Assembly (NCBI GenBank): GCA_016647705.1
Contig: CM028340.1
Coordinates: 11,113,001 to 11,177,000, forward strand
Length of the DNA: 64,000 nucleotides
Reading direction: 5' to 3'
Origin: Eucommia ulmoides
Lineage: Eukaryota > Streptophyta > Magnoliopsida > Garryales > Eucommiaceae
The position numbers and the translations under genes were made by a program. Below are positions 1 to 11,999 of the stretch, piece by piece. The notes under the pieces were generated by a model. It searched no databases, was not told the DNA's origin, and saw nothing but the letters and a program-made list of their open reading frames with translations. Within the stretch, counting starts at the first letter, position 1. Each line of letters starts with the position of its first letter.

Positions 1-1235
1 AACCGACATACCTCTGTCTAGGCGGAGAGCCTCTGCACAGTTTAAATATTTTGTAGATATTTTTTGGCCTATTTAAACCCTTCTCTCCTCCTCTCTTCAG
101 ACCTTTTCGGCCCCTAAGGCATTAGGCTATATTTTAGGGTTAGGATAAGGGATTTTTGAGGGAGAGCTCTCAACCCGAGGTGGAGGATGAAGAGGGAAGC
201 AATCGTTCGACAGCTCTAGTGGCTATTATTTGGATATTGGCTAAGTCGCTCGCTTCTTCTCTTTGTTTTCTTCATTTTGGTAGTTGTTGAGAATGTTTAT
301 GCCATTTTACATTGTATACATGGTTATGGTCATTGGCTAAACATAGGTTGTATAGGGATTATTAATATAATTTATGAAAGCGTTGTTTAGTTGAGTTTGT
401 GTTTTGTTTGCGATTGTTCTTCGTTATGTTGATTATGTGTGCCGTATTATTTGTTTATATTGATTAGATTTACATATTGAGAATACGGGGCTTGACAAAT
501 CTTGAATTCAGACTAGAATAAACAAATGCCACAATCCTATAACCCGGTCGGGGTTTGAATTGTGGACAATCGATGATGTTTGAGGCAAGACTCACATGAC
601 CTAGAGTCGTTAAGACGTTGAGGGGGACTTCGACGTTGACGCAAAATCACGTACTCCCTCGTCTTATACTCGGGAGAGGTGACGATGAAGTTTTAGAACG
701 GAGATTGTTAATAGGGTAAACACAACGTATGATCCAATGACACAGTCGAGAGTTGGATTGTGTGCAATCAATGACGTTGGAGTGAGACTTACGCGACCTA
801 GGGTCGTTAAGATGTTGAGGGGGACTTCTTCGTTGACACAAAGTTGCGTTATATCCCCTGTCTTACACTCGGGAGAGGTGGCGGAGGAGTTTTGGATACC
901 GAGATTGTCGGATAAGTCGAACACTGTTAACATAAACTAAAACGAGACTGAACACGTATTCGTAAATGAAACTAATCCCTAGACAACCTATTCTCTCAAA
1001 ACTATCTCATATTAATATTAGTATTAGTATAGATTAAATTAGGCTATATTAGTATTAGTATTAATTAATTATATTATATTTATGTCGCCTAGATAAAGTT
1101 GGGTTATGACAATCGTGGTACTCGATAGTAATCTCAACCAATCCATGTGGATACAATACTCGATCGAGAAATCTATTATACTAAAACTTGATCTGTACGC
1201 TTGCAATGAAAGTGACAGCGCATAAATTGCGGCCA
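1..1235 (+). mobile_element. Family A LTR, 3' part (start lies left of the window)
   Basis: The sequence matches, in the same or inverted orientation, the LTRs at 24593-25996, 43868-45289, 54364-59517 and 62697-64000. Shared blocks are the TATA-like TATTTAAA at 70-77, the phrase GAGAATACGGGG near 480, the CTCGGGAGAGG phrase (around 670 and 870) and the box TAGATAAAGTTGGGTTATGA near 1090. The LTR appears to end in CA at 1235. No tRNA-Asp primer site follows, so this is probably a solo LTR, but the left end cannot be seen. Short ORFs at 647-940 are chance frames; the same stretch is non-coding LTR in the other copies. Confidence 0.85.
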
Positions 1236-2252
1236 CCAGGCAGCCACCCATAGGATTTGTACTCCTGACAGGTCCACATATATCCACCTTATAGGACTTG
1301 TATGACAGGTAACAACAAATATCTACCCTCTAGGACTTACCTAACAGGTAATCCATATCTCGCAAGACATGCCTTCCTAACGAGAAGACAACTATGGCAT
1401 AGTCGGATAATAGAAATCACTTTTCATATTTTAAAATCTACTTGATCCACATAGTATTATAACATAATCCATTTTAATAAACCTCATTTTTTTTTCCATA
1501 TTTTTGTACGAAATTATAATTTGACAATTTACATAGAAGACAATGCACATGTTGTCTTCATAATATAAAAAAAAATTACGGATCAAGTATATTTATCAAA
1601 CACCACCTTTCAAAATATAATATAATATAAATATAACTGTATACTGATCCAAAATAAAATTCCACTGCTACTATCGTAATAAAATGATGCATTGAAATCC
1701 ACCAACCAAATCATTTTGATATATAATAAAATACTGCACACATATTTTTCTACTAGCCATAAGATCATTTAACCTCATGATCGGGAGTTACGACAGTACC
1801 GTGACCTGTACAACTATGTCATCTAAGGTGACAAACAATGTCAAGGCCATTTAATATTCCCAATGGTAGGGGCTGCCACCTGCAGGATTTGCACTCTTGA
1901 CAAGTCAATATATATCAATAACATAATTAATCACCTGCAGGATTTGTCCTCCTGACAGGTCAGAACGTCAACAACATAATCGATCACCTGCAAGACCTAC
2001 CCTCCTGACATGTCACAACATATCGTCCTACAAAACATACCCTCCTGTTAGGACCAACAACATCTCGCAGAACATGCTCTCCTGATTAGATCACACTATG
2101 ATATAGTAGGATAATAAAATCATTTTTCATCTTTAAAATTTTACTTGATTCATTTAATATCATAAAACTGTCAAATTTCACCAACATTTTTTTTTTCTTC
2201 ACAATTTAATATGAAAATAAAATTTGATAATTTATATAGAAGACAATAAACA
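1236..2252. repeat. Duplicated non-coding block with degenerate subrepeats
   Basis: Two diverged direct copies (about 1236-1560 and 1862-2252) share the same order. First come several degenerate units of about 40-60 bases built on GGATTTGTCCTCCTGACAGGT. A block follows containing CACTTTTCAT and a T-run, then TTTGACAATTTACATAGAAGACAAT. No coding frame is visible. It could be part of an old retrotransposon LTR or a locally duplicated regulatory sequence; I do not recognise the family. Confidence 0.6.
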
Positions 2253-4190
2253 CCTTTAAATTAATATTTTCAATTCAACGACAAATCCTATGGTCCACGG
2301 AAAACACAGCACTCACCACGACTTAGTTAACTTATTATTGATAAGTTGTATTAATCAAACGCCACCTAAAATGTTAGTATATTCAATTTGAAACTTGTAG
2401 GGCCAAAGTGATTTTTTTGTTAAAATTTAGGGATATATAGTATATAAATTTCTTAACATTTGAAGACACAAAAGACTTCTCCACTAACCTTTGGAATTAA
2501 TGAGACGTAGGTACTGTTTGTTCTAAAATAAAAAGATTGGTGATCAAATTCGCAAATTGCAGGAAAACCAAAACAGGCACGGTATGATTCGCGATCCCGA
2601 AAACATAGAACAAAAACAGGAAAGGAATGCTTCAAAGTTTACCAACAAAATTGTTGTCAAAATATGGAAACAGAAAAAATAACAGATTCACCATTCCTAT
2701 ATTTCACCATAGGCGCGCTTTGCAATTGATAAGATAATAATATTAATTTAATTTTTTTTTCCGACTTCCCGACCCCTGGCTACAATCCCTGACTATAAAT
2801 TAAAAACTAAAAGTAATAAATCAAATGTAGTTAATAATAAAGGAAATGCACATATTATTAACATAGACGTGAACTGTATTCACATTGCAATTAAAAACAA
2901 CAAGCATTTAAACAAGTAATCAATTCTAAAAAAAATAATATGATAGTTTCCCTTCTTTACATTCCGCAATTAATTTCGCAAATTAAAAATGAATAGGCTT
3001 GGACAACCTTAAAAAGGCAAGCAAATAACACTAACCAAACGCCACCATAACTTCTATCGAAAGAAAGTGTTTGGTTGTAAGGAATTAAAGGTACTAAAGA
3101 AGTGGAACCAAACACTACCCAAGTCAGCAGGCTGCCCAACCAAGATACTGTTAAATTTTTCCTATGTTTTTTTATTTTATTTTTTATTTTAAAGGATTCA
3201 TCAAATCACGTTCAATTAAAACTATAGGGACCAAAGTGAAATAATGTTAACAACACCTAAATACAAAGTGTCCAACCACCGGAAAAACATAATAGAGACG
3301 TCAATGCATATATGTATTATTAACCCCACCACCAGATATTAATATTTTTATCCACAACCATATATTAGAAATTTGTCTACTATCACATATTAATACCAAA
3401 TCAAATGCCCAATATTTCATTTATAAGAAACCGAGAAATTTATCAATTAATCGAATAAATTTTACAACAAGGGTTTATATAAATATCACAAAGGATAATA
3501 TCTAGTCTCAATTTGTCAAGTCAATTTTAATATTAACCTGTTAATATGATCAAATTGAAAAGTAAGGGACCAAAGCGAGATTTTGTCAAACTTTGAGCGC
3601 ACAAAGTGTCAAACTTCCATAAACTTTAGGAGCAAATTAGTTCCTGATTTTTTTTTTTTAAGGGTTAATTACCTTGTAATGTCTGTTCTTGCTTCATTTT
3701 TGTACCCCTTTAAAGGACTGAAGTGGGATGGTCATCATGATGTTATGGGCTCAAATTGAAACTATGCGGAACTAAAGTGAGATTTTGGTCAAACTTCTCG
3801 GATACAAAGTGTCCAAATCCCCTTTTTATTTTGTTCCTTAAAAAAATAATATTCGAATGCACAGCGTATTATCAATTTTGTGTTTTTATTTATTTATTTT
3901 GAAAAAGGTTAAGGACCCAAACTTTTTTTTTTTTCCCTAGAAGAACAAGTGTACTATGATTACAATCAACACACAAATATCTTCACCTTTTGATTCAGTC
4001 CCATGTAATCCATAGAAAAAAAATGGCGAGAGAAATGCCACAGCATGGTAACATGATTAATATAATTTATAATGCAAAAGCATTATAATTCAAAAGGGGT
4101 TGTTCTTATAAGCTTCATAATTCAAAAGGGCCTGTACTTATAATGCAAGAAACAAGGAGTTGTACTAATTTGACTAATTTGGAGTTGTTT
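2253..4190. other. Gene-free decayed DNA with a recurring AAAGTG motif
   Basis: No convincing coding frame. Four degenerate copies of a motif (a run resembling AAATTGAAACTATAGGGACC, then AAAGTGAGATTTTGTCAAAC, then ACAAAGTGTC) lie near 2390, 3220, 3560 and 3770. A segment near 3060-3120 has GTGTTTGG...CCAAACAC inverted ends, typical of small non-autonomous elements. Poly-T tracts are frequent. The 60-codon cysteine-bearing minus-strand frame at 2453-2635 lacks a signal peptide and any recognisable spacing. Confidence 0.5.
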
Positions 4191-4572
4191 AGTAATGGAC
4201 CTACGAGAATATATTGTGCTAATAGATGGCCATTAATATTTCCTATACCCTGTTCAGCACAACAAACCAACCATATACAGATTGGCAACCATTAAATCTG
4301 GGGAAAGTTAAGTTTGACCTAATTTGTACTATTGGGTCAAACGTGAAGACCATTTTTTTTTTCTTCTCTGTGAGGACCCGTTTGAAGAAATATTTACTAA
4401 GGGGTATTATTTATTTTTTTTTTAATTTTTTTTTCCGAGTTGGGTATAAGAGACACATATATACCAACTTGACTAAATTTATTATTTATTTTTAATCATT
4501 ACCTCATTTATTATGAGCAATTGATACTATAACCCAAATCTAAGGCAATTGCAAACCCGCTCTGATACTATC
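4191..4572 (-). mobile_element. Family B element: leader remnant and tRNA-Met primer site
   Basis: Read on the minus strand, the LTR at 4573-6041 is followed after two bases by TAGTATCAGAGCGGG (4556-4570). This is one mismatch from the TGGTATCAGAGC primer site used by many plant LTR retrotransposons that prime from initiator tRNA-Met. The rest down to about 4191 would be untranslated leader. No gag follows, so the element is truncated there. This primer site fixes the orientation of family B. Confidence 0.65.
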
Positions 4573-5390
4573 TGTAACAATCCGGTTTCCCAGAGTCGTC
4601 ACGCGGTTTCTCCCATTGAAAATTTAACATTAAAGCCGAATAGCCAAGATTTTATTATTGTATAAATCTGACAAATTTTACAATTTCAACGATAATTATA
4701 ATTATCGAATTTTTTTATTCGCTTTTACAACAGTAATTAATAAACTCAATTATTACAAATTCAAATATAAATCTATTTAAAATTCAAGTATAATAAACAT
4801 TTCCATTTCAAATTCCAAACAACTCAATCGCATAAATGTGTATATAATAAAAAGAAATTACAGAGAATTCTATAATACTTGAAAATATGAGGATTAATGC
4901 TCAGTAGACTTTCTGTATCTTATGTTAATATTATATAAAATCATATAACATGATAATTGTCTACCTAACCCTTACCTGGGAATGGAACAATCATATATTA
5001 TAATTACATAATTATTAATATTAATATAAATCTACCCATATTTCAAGTTTACCTCCCTTAGTACTCACAGTTAATATTGAAGATCAATACCAATATTACA
5101 AAAATTAGTAATAATCTAATCATAACTTGGAGTTGCTTATAATTATTACCACAAAACATAAATTTAACTAAAAATTCCTATCACCGTTCCGCTCTCTCTA
5201 ACCATGTAATCAAAACTGTGGGGTTGTGAGTCAACACGCAGTAGAACTCCAACCCTTTTAATATGTGCATTTAATTTATATAACAAATAAAGCACCTTGA
5301 TATAATTCCCATATAATCATAATTACTTCATGAAAATTTAACAGTTAAAATTCAACAATAATAATAGCATAAATTACACAATAGAAAAAT

Positions 5391-5440
<50 letters not shown>

Positions 5441-6041
5441 GAGTTAGAAATTTTACCGAAAATCTGAAGCCAAAATTTGAACCAAAATCAAAATTCCATA
5501 ATATTCTTGAGTTTCAATCAATCTTTTTTTTCCATGCATATAAATAAGCTTCATTTCCTATGCCTAAACCTATTTATGCGTATCCATAATTTTTTTTTGT
5601 TTTGTTTTTTCAAGCCTCCATTTTTTTTTTTTTTGGCATATATCCATGTGTAAAATTTAGAGCCACAATACACGTGCTTCCTTCCTCATTTCTTCCTTTT
5701 TTTATTTTTTAACTCACGGCTAAAATTAATTCCTTAATAGGTAAGGAAATGAAAATTATGCTTAACACCACTTAATTATAAAATAATTCATATTAAATTC
5801 AAGAATTATACTTATCTCCCTAAAAATTATCAAATATTTATTTATACCATAAATTTACAAAATAACCCAAAAATATTAAAATAATATTTTCAAAAATATA
5901 AATTTAACAATTAATTTTCAAAAATTATTAAGTATATATTTGTATCGCAAATTCACAAAACCGTCCTCTAAAAATATTAGACTTATATAAAATAATATTT
6001 ATTTATTTATTTTAAAAAATATATATTTTCAGGGTATTACT
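4573..6041 (-). mobile_element. Family B LTR (5' LTR on the minus strand)
   Basis: On the plus strand it begins TGTAACAATCCGG and ends GGGTATTAC, like the family B solo LTR at 55104-58891 (TGTAACATCCCG ... GTATTACA). Shared internal text includes the sentence around TTGTGAGTCAACACGCAGTAG (5226; the other copy has a close version near 58120). It contains a (TA)n tract at 5395-5435 and many A/T runs. The outer terminal base is mutated or lost at the join with the Copia fragment at 6042, and no target duplication is visible. Confidence 0.75.
5395..5435. repeat. (TA)n microsatellite
   Basis: About 20 uninterrupted TA dinucleotides inside the family B LTR. Other long TA tracts are at 40138-40172, 51058-51116, 51498-51559, 51881-51907, 52551-52620 and 52966-52993. 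Confidence 0.95.
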
Positions 6042-7725
6042 GAAGTGGTTTAATTGTCTAAGTTCTTTCATCTGGAAATGAATTGACAAGTTATCCTTCG
6101 TTTGGTGAATTTCTTCAATATTATCTACAATGATGACTAGATCATCACAATAACCAGCTAACTTGCAATATTCATATATCTTGTACAAAAGACCATAGTC
6201 TATTGTACTCTTCATATATCTTAGTATTCATTGAACTGCTTCCAAATGAGGTTTGTTTGGATTTTGCATGTATCGACTCATCACACCAATTGCAAAAGAA
6301 ATGTTAGGTCGAGTCGAGGTTAAGTAGATAAGACTACCTACCAATTATCGATACATCTTTGCATCTTCCAAGTATTTCTTTTATGCACGCACATCTTAGC
6401 ATTTGGTTTTATTGGTGTTGAGATTAGCTTGCAGTAAAGCATCCCAAACTTCTACTACAAATCTTTGGCATATTTCTATTGACAGAGAAATATTACTTCT
6501 TGTGTATGATCAATCTCTAGCCCAAGGAAGTGGTTCAACTGTCTAAGTTCTTTCATCTAGAAACGAATTGACAAGTTATCTTTCGTTTGGTGAATTTCTT
6601 CAATATCATCTCCAATGATGACTAGATCATCAACGTACACTAGCATAACAGTTAACTTTCCACCCTTGGTTTTGATAAATAAGCTGGAATCTACAGATAT
6701 TATAGAATAACCAATTTGAGTTAGAAATTCAACAATCTTACCATACCAAGCCCTAATACTTGTTTTAATCCATAGAGTGCCTAATGGAGCCTACATATAT
6801 GCTCATGATGATCTTGGTTTTGAAAACCCATTGGTTGAATCATGTAGATCTCTCGATCCAGCTCTCCATGAAGGAAGGCATTCTTTACATCAATCAACCA
6901 CAAGTTCCAGTTTTCGTTGATTACAAGTACTAGTAAGACTCATACGATTGTATGTTTTGTTACCAGACTAAACGTTTCATCATAGTCTAGTGTGTAATGT
7001 TGAGAGAAACTGCGCGCTACTAACTGAGTCTTGCATCCATCAATTGACCCATCTGGATGGCTTTTTATCGTGTAAACCCATTTACAGGATATAGGTTTCA
7101 CATCTTTTGGCTTTAGCACCAGATCCCGAGTCTGATTTTACTCAAGTGCATCGATCTTTTCTTTCATAGTTGTAATCCACTCAGAACTTTGCGATGCTTC
7201 TTCAAACATCTCAAGTTTTGTTATAATTACTTTTTCAACTATGGCTGTATTAGCTTCCTTGGGATTTGGCCTTTGTGTTCTTGTTAACCTTCGGAGTTGT
7301 GATTGTGGAGTCGATTCTTCCACTTCACATAGACTACCTTCTTCGTCTGGTTATTGATACATGCCAGTTTTTCAAGGATTATGAGTTACTCTTTGTTTGA
7401 CAACATCATCACTTGGATTCGCTGGCTAATCTGAACTTGGCTGGAGTTGAATAGTATGCTCCCTTATCTTCTGTTGTAGTTTCTCTCCAAATTCTCTCGA
7501 GTCCAGCAACACCTCATTTTTTGAAGACCACCAAGAAGATGCTTCATCGAACACCACATCTCGTGAGGTGTAATATATTTCACTCGTCGGATTGCAACAT
7601 TTTCATTTGTGAAATATACCATATTTTCTGGCTGTCGTATCGCAAAAAAAAGTGTAACATTTTCGTGTGATGCGACAGCCAGATAAAGAAGTGTAGTATC
7701 TTTCACTCATGAAATATAACATCTT
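6042..7725 (-). pseudogene. Copia pol fragment, rearranged and frameshifted
   Basis: Read from 7600 down to 6042 on the minus strand it encodes pieces of a Copia polyprotein. The integrase C-terminal region ([18 protein letters not shown], near 7530-7570) comes first. Then comes the linker and start of reverse transcriptase (ITTMKEKIDALE at 7138-7175, followed by KPISCKWVYTIKSHPDGS near 7070). Then RT residues to the region just after the catalytic aspartates (6600-6530), then the RT/RNase H connection ([10 protein letters not shown], about 6180). At about 6150 the RNase H frame jumps back to an RT segment ([20 protein letters not shown]) that is also present at 6530-6620. The join is therefore a rearrangement, not ordinary decay. 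Stops and frameshifts are frequent and no LTR is attached. Its residues differ in style from the family C Copia element, so it is a separate lineage. Confidence 0.85.
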
Positions 7726-7740
7726 TTCTAGATCAAGAGA

Positions 7741-8178
7741 AGATGAAGTTTGCCGATAAAGTGCCAGAGGTTGAGAGGCTGGCAGCCGAGCCTATAACTA
7801 AGGAGAAAAAGTTTGAGCAGTCGATCAAGAAACTTTGGGTTGAATTCAGGAGAAGATCTAGACAGCTTTAGCTGATGGGCTTTAGCTTTTTCCAGTAGAA
7901 AGTGGCAGGTGAGCATCCAGACCTAGATCTCTCATTCTTGGAAGTTGAGCTAAGAGATATTCCTGAGGGGAAAAATACAGGTGATGGCGAGGAAGAGATC
8001 GCTGAAGAGAAGAAGATATTGTCCACTCCAGCTGTCGAGGTTCCTATATTGAGCTCATTTTCAATCTTGGTTGATTAGCCTGCCACTAACTCAGCCCAAG
8101 TCTTGGCTCAAGCTCGGCCAATTGACGTTGTTGCTATGCCGACATTTGACCAACCAAATATCACCAGTCAGGGCAACA
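7741..8178 (+). pseudogene. Plus-strand ORF remnant in the presumed 3' region of the Gypsy element
   Basis: One frame runs from ATG at 7743 to a TGA at about 8186 with in-frame stops near 7869, 7896 and 8076 and otherwise protein-like composition. It is rich in Glu, Lys and Pro, with phrases such as LSFLEVELRDIPEGKNTG. It lies upstream of and in line with the split ORF at 8485, antisense to the Gypsy gag-pol at 19140-22830. Tat-lineage Gypsy elements are known for extra antisense ORFs near the 3' LTR, and I infer this is a decayed one. I recognise no domain. The left border at about 7725, against the Copia pol fragment, is abrupt, and the expected Gypsy 3' LTR is absent. Confidence 0.5.
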
Positions 8179-8370
8179 CTTCTTGAATTGTCCTTCTATC
8201 TTTTCAATTTTTTTAATCATCATGACCTATTTTAAAACAGTAGCTACCATTTAAATCTTAAAAATATACGATGATAATTACAGTACGCAATCTGTCAACT
8301 CACGTCATTCATACACTTAATGCACGTTTTTTTGAAGTTTTACTTTCTTCTCTCTCTTCATTAGTTTGGC

Positions 8371-8378
8371 TATTTAAA
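8371..8378 (+). promoter_or_regulatory. TATA-like box upstream of the antisense ORF
   Basis: TATTTAAA lies 107 bases before the ATG at 8485, in a non-coding stretch (8190-8480) that holds a TC-rich run just upstream. The position suits a plant core promoter for the plus-strand ORF. It could equally be residual LTR promoter sequence. Confidence 0.4.
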
Positions 8379-8484
8379 GCCAAACCAAGCGTCGATTATT
8401 CCTCCATAAATCCAGACGTTTTTTTTTTTCTTTAATCTTGCCTTCTTGAATTTTCGCTTCTTCCTTTTCCATTTTTCTGTGCTC

Positions 8485-8861
8485 ATGGCATGTCCATCCC
8501 TTTCTACTTCATGTTCAACACCTTTATCTTTTGAGGAAATCCATTTCGAAAGGCAGAAATAAATAGAGTTGGGAGAAAACTTTCGTGCCCTAATGAACTA
8601 GGCCAAGACTGCTACAAAAGAAAACCCTTATCTTCGGGCCTTAGAGGATGCTACCAATACTTTCTCTGCCATGGAAGTGGCTTACTTTTGCGCAATTTCT
8701 CATGTTCATGAGCTTAGGGAGGAGCTAAGGAAATCTGAAAGGAGTAAGCGTGACTTAACCACTGATTTCCGTTACTACAAGCTCTTTATCGAAACCGTTA
8801 CAGTGAAGCGGGATAAGTTCCTCGAGATAAATGAAGCGAAAAAGACCAAGATTCAAGAGTT
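8485..8861 (+). pseudogene. Antisense-ORF protein, N-terminal part, interrupted by the Copia insertion
   Basis: From ATG at 8485 a single frame runs to 8861 with two in-frame stops (about 8560 and 8608). It encodes a charged, helical protein with a probable coiled coil (VHELREELRKSERSKRD; KRDKFLEINEAKKTKIQE). At 8861 the reading frame is cut by the family C element. It resumes in register at 17460, after the target duplication GAGTT, and ends at TGA 17552-17554. The combined product is about 158 codons. It is antisense to the Gypsy gag-pol downstream, which fits the antisense ORFs known in Tat-lineage elements. Function unknown. The Copia insertion and the older stops show that it is dead. 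Confidence 0.65.
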
Positions 8862-10490
8862 TGTTGATCCAAAGATTTTGATGGACAATTAAAGGTTGAT
8901 ATTTTTGGTGAAACTAACGGTTTGATTTAGTGTTTCAGTTTATTAGTTCCAAATGATGAAGATATGATGACAAAGATAATGAAGGATTAAGAGGTTGAAG
9001 AATTTGAAGAATCTAGGAAAAACAACTCAGGTTAAATTTTAACTCTTAATATCCCAATTAGGATCATAGATGACACAAAAAGTTTTTTAAATGATTTGTA
9101 TAAATATGTGTCTTTTTGATAGGATCCTAATTAGTTAAATTATTTGCTCCTATGTGTAATTAAAAAAGAAATATTAATAATTGATTAAAATTGAATTTAA
9201 GTATTTAGTGGAGCTAATCGAGAAAAGAAATCGGTTAAAGAGGCAAAAATGTCAATGAAAATGGATTAAAAACGAATTGAGAGAAGTGTTCTAGCATTAG
9301 TAAGTCGACAGGTAAGTCGACCGGAGCATAGAAGAAAAAGTCTTTGTATCTCTCAGTTGACAGGTAGGTCGACCTGTGCTTAAACATGAACTCTCTGTAT
9401 CAATAAGTCGATAGAGCGGTCGACCTGTGACCAGAAATGTAACTCTTTGAATCTCTAGGTCGACAGATAAGTCGACCGATGGGCTGTGGATTTTTAGCTT
9501 GACTACATCCTGAATCTAGTGGTCGACCAGTGGTCATTGGTAAGTCGACTTATGGCACTGTTTCAGGATTTTGTGGAATTCCGGATTTTATTCTAAAAAT
9601 TGTTGTTACTAGCCGTTTTATGTTAGGATTCACGAGATATGTTAGGGATTTCATGTTATTTGAGATATGCAACATATATTTTGATATCCCTATAGATTTG
9701 GTTCATTAAGTTTGAATATTTCTCAATTTGGTACATGTAATTCTTTCTATCATATTTAATTGTGATTGAAAAATATTTTGGAGACTTCATTGAGAAGTTT
9801 AAAAGTTATAATTAAATGATTTGAATCAGGATGAAGTCTTAATAATATAAGGGGTCTATAAGAGCAATTAAATATCATAACAAGTGAGAAATAACGGTTA
9901 GAGAGCTTATTTTATTCCCATTTATAGAGACTTGCGTTTTCCATATTGAGAGAGAAATCAAAAGAATTATACTGAGTTTTTCTAAGAGAAATCATATTGA
10001 GAGAACTGTGAGAGCGTTTTTAAGAGTTATTCTTCAGGATTATTTACTGTGGATCATTGTTGCTATCGAATATGAAGTGACATTGCTATAATTATTCTTT
10101 CGGTGGATTTCAGGTGAGATCTTTCCAATTTATTTTCCATTTAGTATTGCTTGATTATTTTTGGAATTTGATTTTTAGAAATTATTTTCTGATTTTTTTA
10201 TTGAAAAATATTTTTGAAATAATTTCTTAAAGAAATTTGATTACGTGCTATTCATTTTTTTTTTGTTTAAAATCAGATTTTGAATATCTCACTTTTTCTA
10301 TCACTAATTTTGGAATATTAATTGAGTTCTAATTTATCTGGAGTGGTAGAAGCTCTGGGTGAGAAAAATCACTTATGAATTTGTAATTGGTGAGTTGAGT
10401 GATGGATTGAATACTATTGGGAGTATTTAATCTAAGGGTATCTGGTTTTAGTCTCTTCTTGTAAAGAGATTGAGGTAATAATTCTTCCTA
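8862..10490 (+). mobile_element. Family C Copia element: 5' LTR, truncated at its 3' side
   Basis: It begins TGTTGATCC at 8862, directly after the target site GAGTT (8857-8861). It is collinear with the 3' LTR at 15310-17454 up to the phrase AATTCTTCCT near 10490, where the match stops. The last roughly 530 bases of the LTR, the primer site and the first part of gag are missing. The two LTRs differ by roughly one base in ten by eye, so the insertion is not recent. It holds a cluster of GTCGAC dyads (9300-9560). Confidence 0.9.
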
Positions 10491-10504
10491 GAAGTTATTC
10501 GTTT

Positions 10505-11988
10505 GCAGGTATAAGTTATTTGTTTTGCAAAGACAGAATGATAGCCTTCCTTCCGGCTACAAATTATGATGTGTGGCTAACAATCGAGAATGCTCCAATT
10601 GTTTCAATGGATACTGAGGTGGAGAAGAAGAAGAAACAACTAACTGCTTCTTATAAGCAGAAACTCTCTATAAACTCTCAGGCTATTAATATTCTATTTT
10701 GCTCTTTAGATGCTAATGAATATACTAGAGTTTCAGGTTGTAAATCTGCAAAGGAGATGTGGGATAAGTTACAAGTTACCCATAAGGGACAAGTCAAGTG
10801 AAGTGGTAAAAAATAAACGCTCTTATGAGGAAATTTGAGTTGTTCAGAATGGAAGAAACTCAATCGATTCATGAGATGTATACTCGCTTTAACAATATTT
10901 GCAATCACTTGAGTCAACTTAGAAATATATACTCCATGGAGGATAGAATTTGAAAGGTCCTAAGATCTTTAACAAAGATATGAGAGTTAAAGGTGGTGGC
11001 AATTGATAAAGTTAAGGATCTTGGCAAATATGAAATTGATGATCTCATAGGCAATTTGATGACTCATGAAGCAACGATTAAAGGATATGAGGATGACACC
11101 AGAAATGGCAAGAGGAAATCCTTGGCGCTAAAATCTCAAAAAACTGAAGAAGATGATGACAGTGATGATGAAAGTCTTGATAGTGAGCAAGAGAAAGATG
11201 TGGCGCTTTTCCTAAATAATTTTAGAAGAATGACTCGGCGCACATTCCATGGGAGAAGAAATCTCAACATGACTAAAGTGGAATGTTACAACTGTCATAA
11301 GACCGGTCACTTTTAAAATGATTGTTCCAAACCGAAGAAGGATAAAGAAAATGAAAAGAAGAAAAAAGAAAAGAAGAGAGCAAAGAAGAATAAGAAGAAA
11401 TCCATGAAGGCTACTTGGGATGACACTAAATCTAGTAGCTCGGAAAAATCAAATAGTGAAGATATGTTCATATTTGCATTGATGGCCACTGGGGGTGATG
11501 TAACTAAATGTTCAAGTTCTTTTCCTTTATATTTTGATGAATTATTTGATATTTATCACGAATTTTCTCATGATTATAAAAATCAGTATTCTAAAATAAA
11601 TGCCCTTCAAAGTACAATTAATACATTAAACAAGTAAGTGATGGAATACGAATATGAAAACAATGAATTGAAATCCAAGTTGACGGATTTGCATTCAATT
11701 ATTCTCAAATTCACCGGCGATGAAAATAACTTGAAAATAGTTTTGGGAAGTTCACATAGAATTTTTGATAAAGCCAGTATTGGATTTCAGAAAAATCTTA
11801 AACAAAAACATTTTCACAAATTCTTTTCTAAAACTAAGGATCTTGTTAAATGTTTTAAATGTAATATTGTGGGGAATACTATTCATAGATGTTTCACTAA
11901 AATATTTAACTGTAGACAAGTTTGGGTTCCAAAAGAAACTAAAATTGTCTCGACTAACAAAATCAGACCCACTTAGATTGGGTACCAC
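10505..11988 (+). pseudogene. Copia gag region (family C, Sirevirus-like)
   Basis: Frames at 10520-10801, 10993-11316, 11404-11637 and 11638-11976 join into a Copia gag with stops between them. The N-terminal part has the UBN2-type capsid pattern (NYDVWLTIENAPIV; CKSAKEMWDKLQVTHKG). An acidic hinge (about 11140-11200) follows. A CCHC knuckle follows (C-x2-C-x4-H-x4-C at about 11284-11325) in which a TAA falls between H and the last C. Next is a Lys-rich stretch, then FALMATG and a second degenerate knuckle near 11850. The second knuckle and a VPKET-like tail resemble Sirevirus gag. The start of gag was removed with the 3' end of the 5' LTR, so the frame at 10520 is not the true start. Confidence 0.85.
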
Positions 11989-11999
11989 TTAGGAACTAT

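Noticed and set aside
2453-2635. Minus-strand 60-codon frame with five cysteines
   Set aside because: No signal peptide, no C-x3-C/C-x-C signature, no TATA box, and it lies in decayed repeat-like text.
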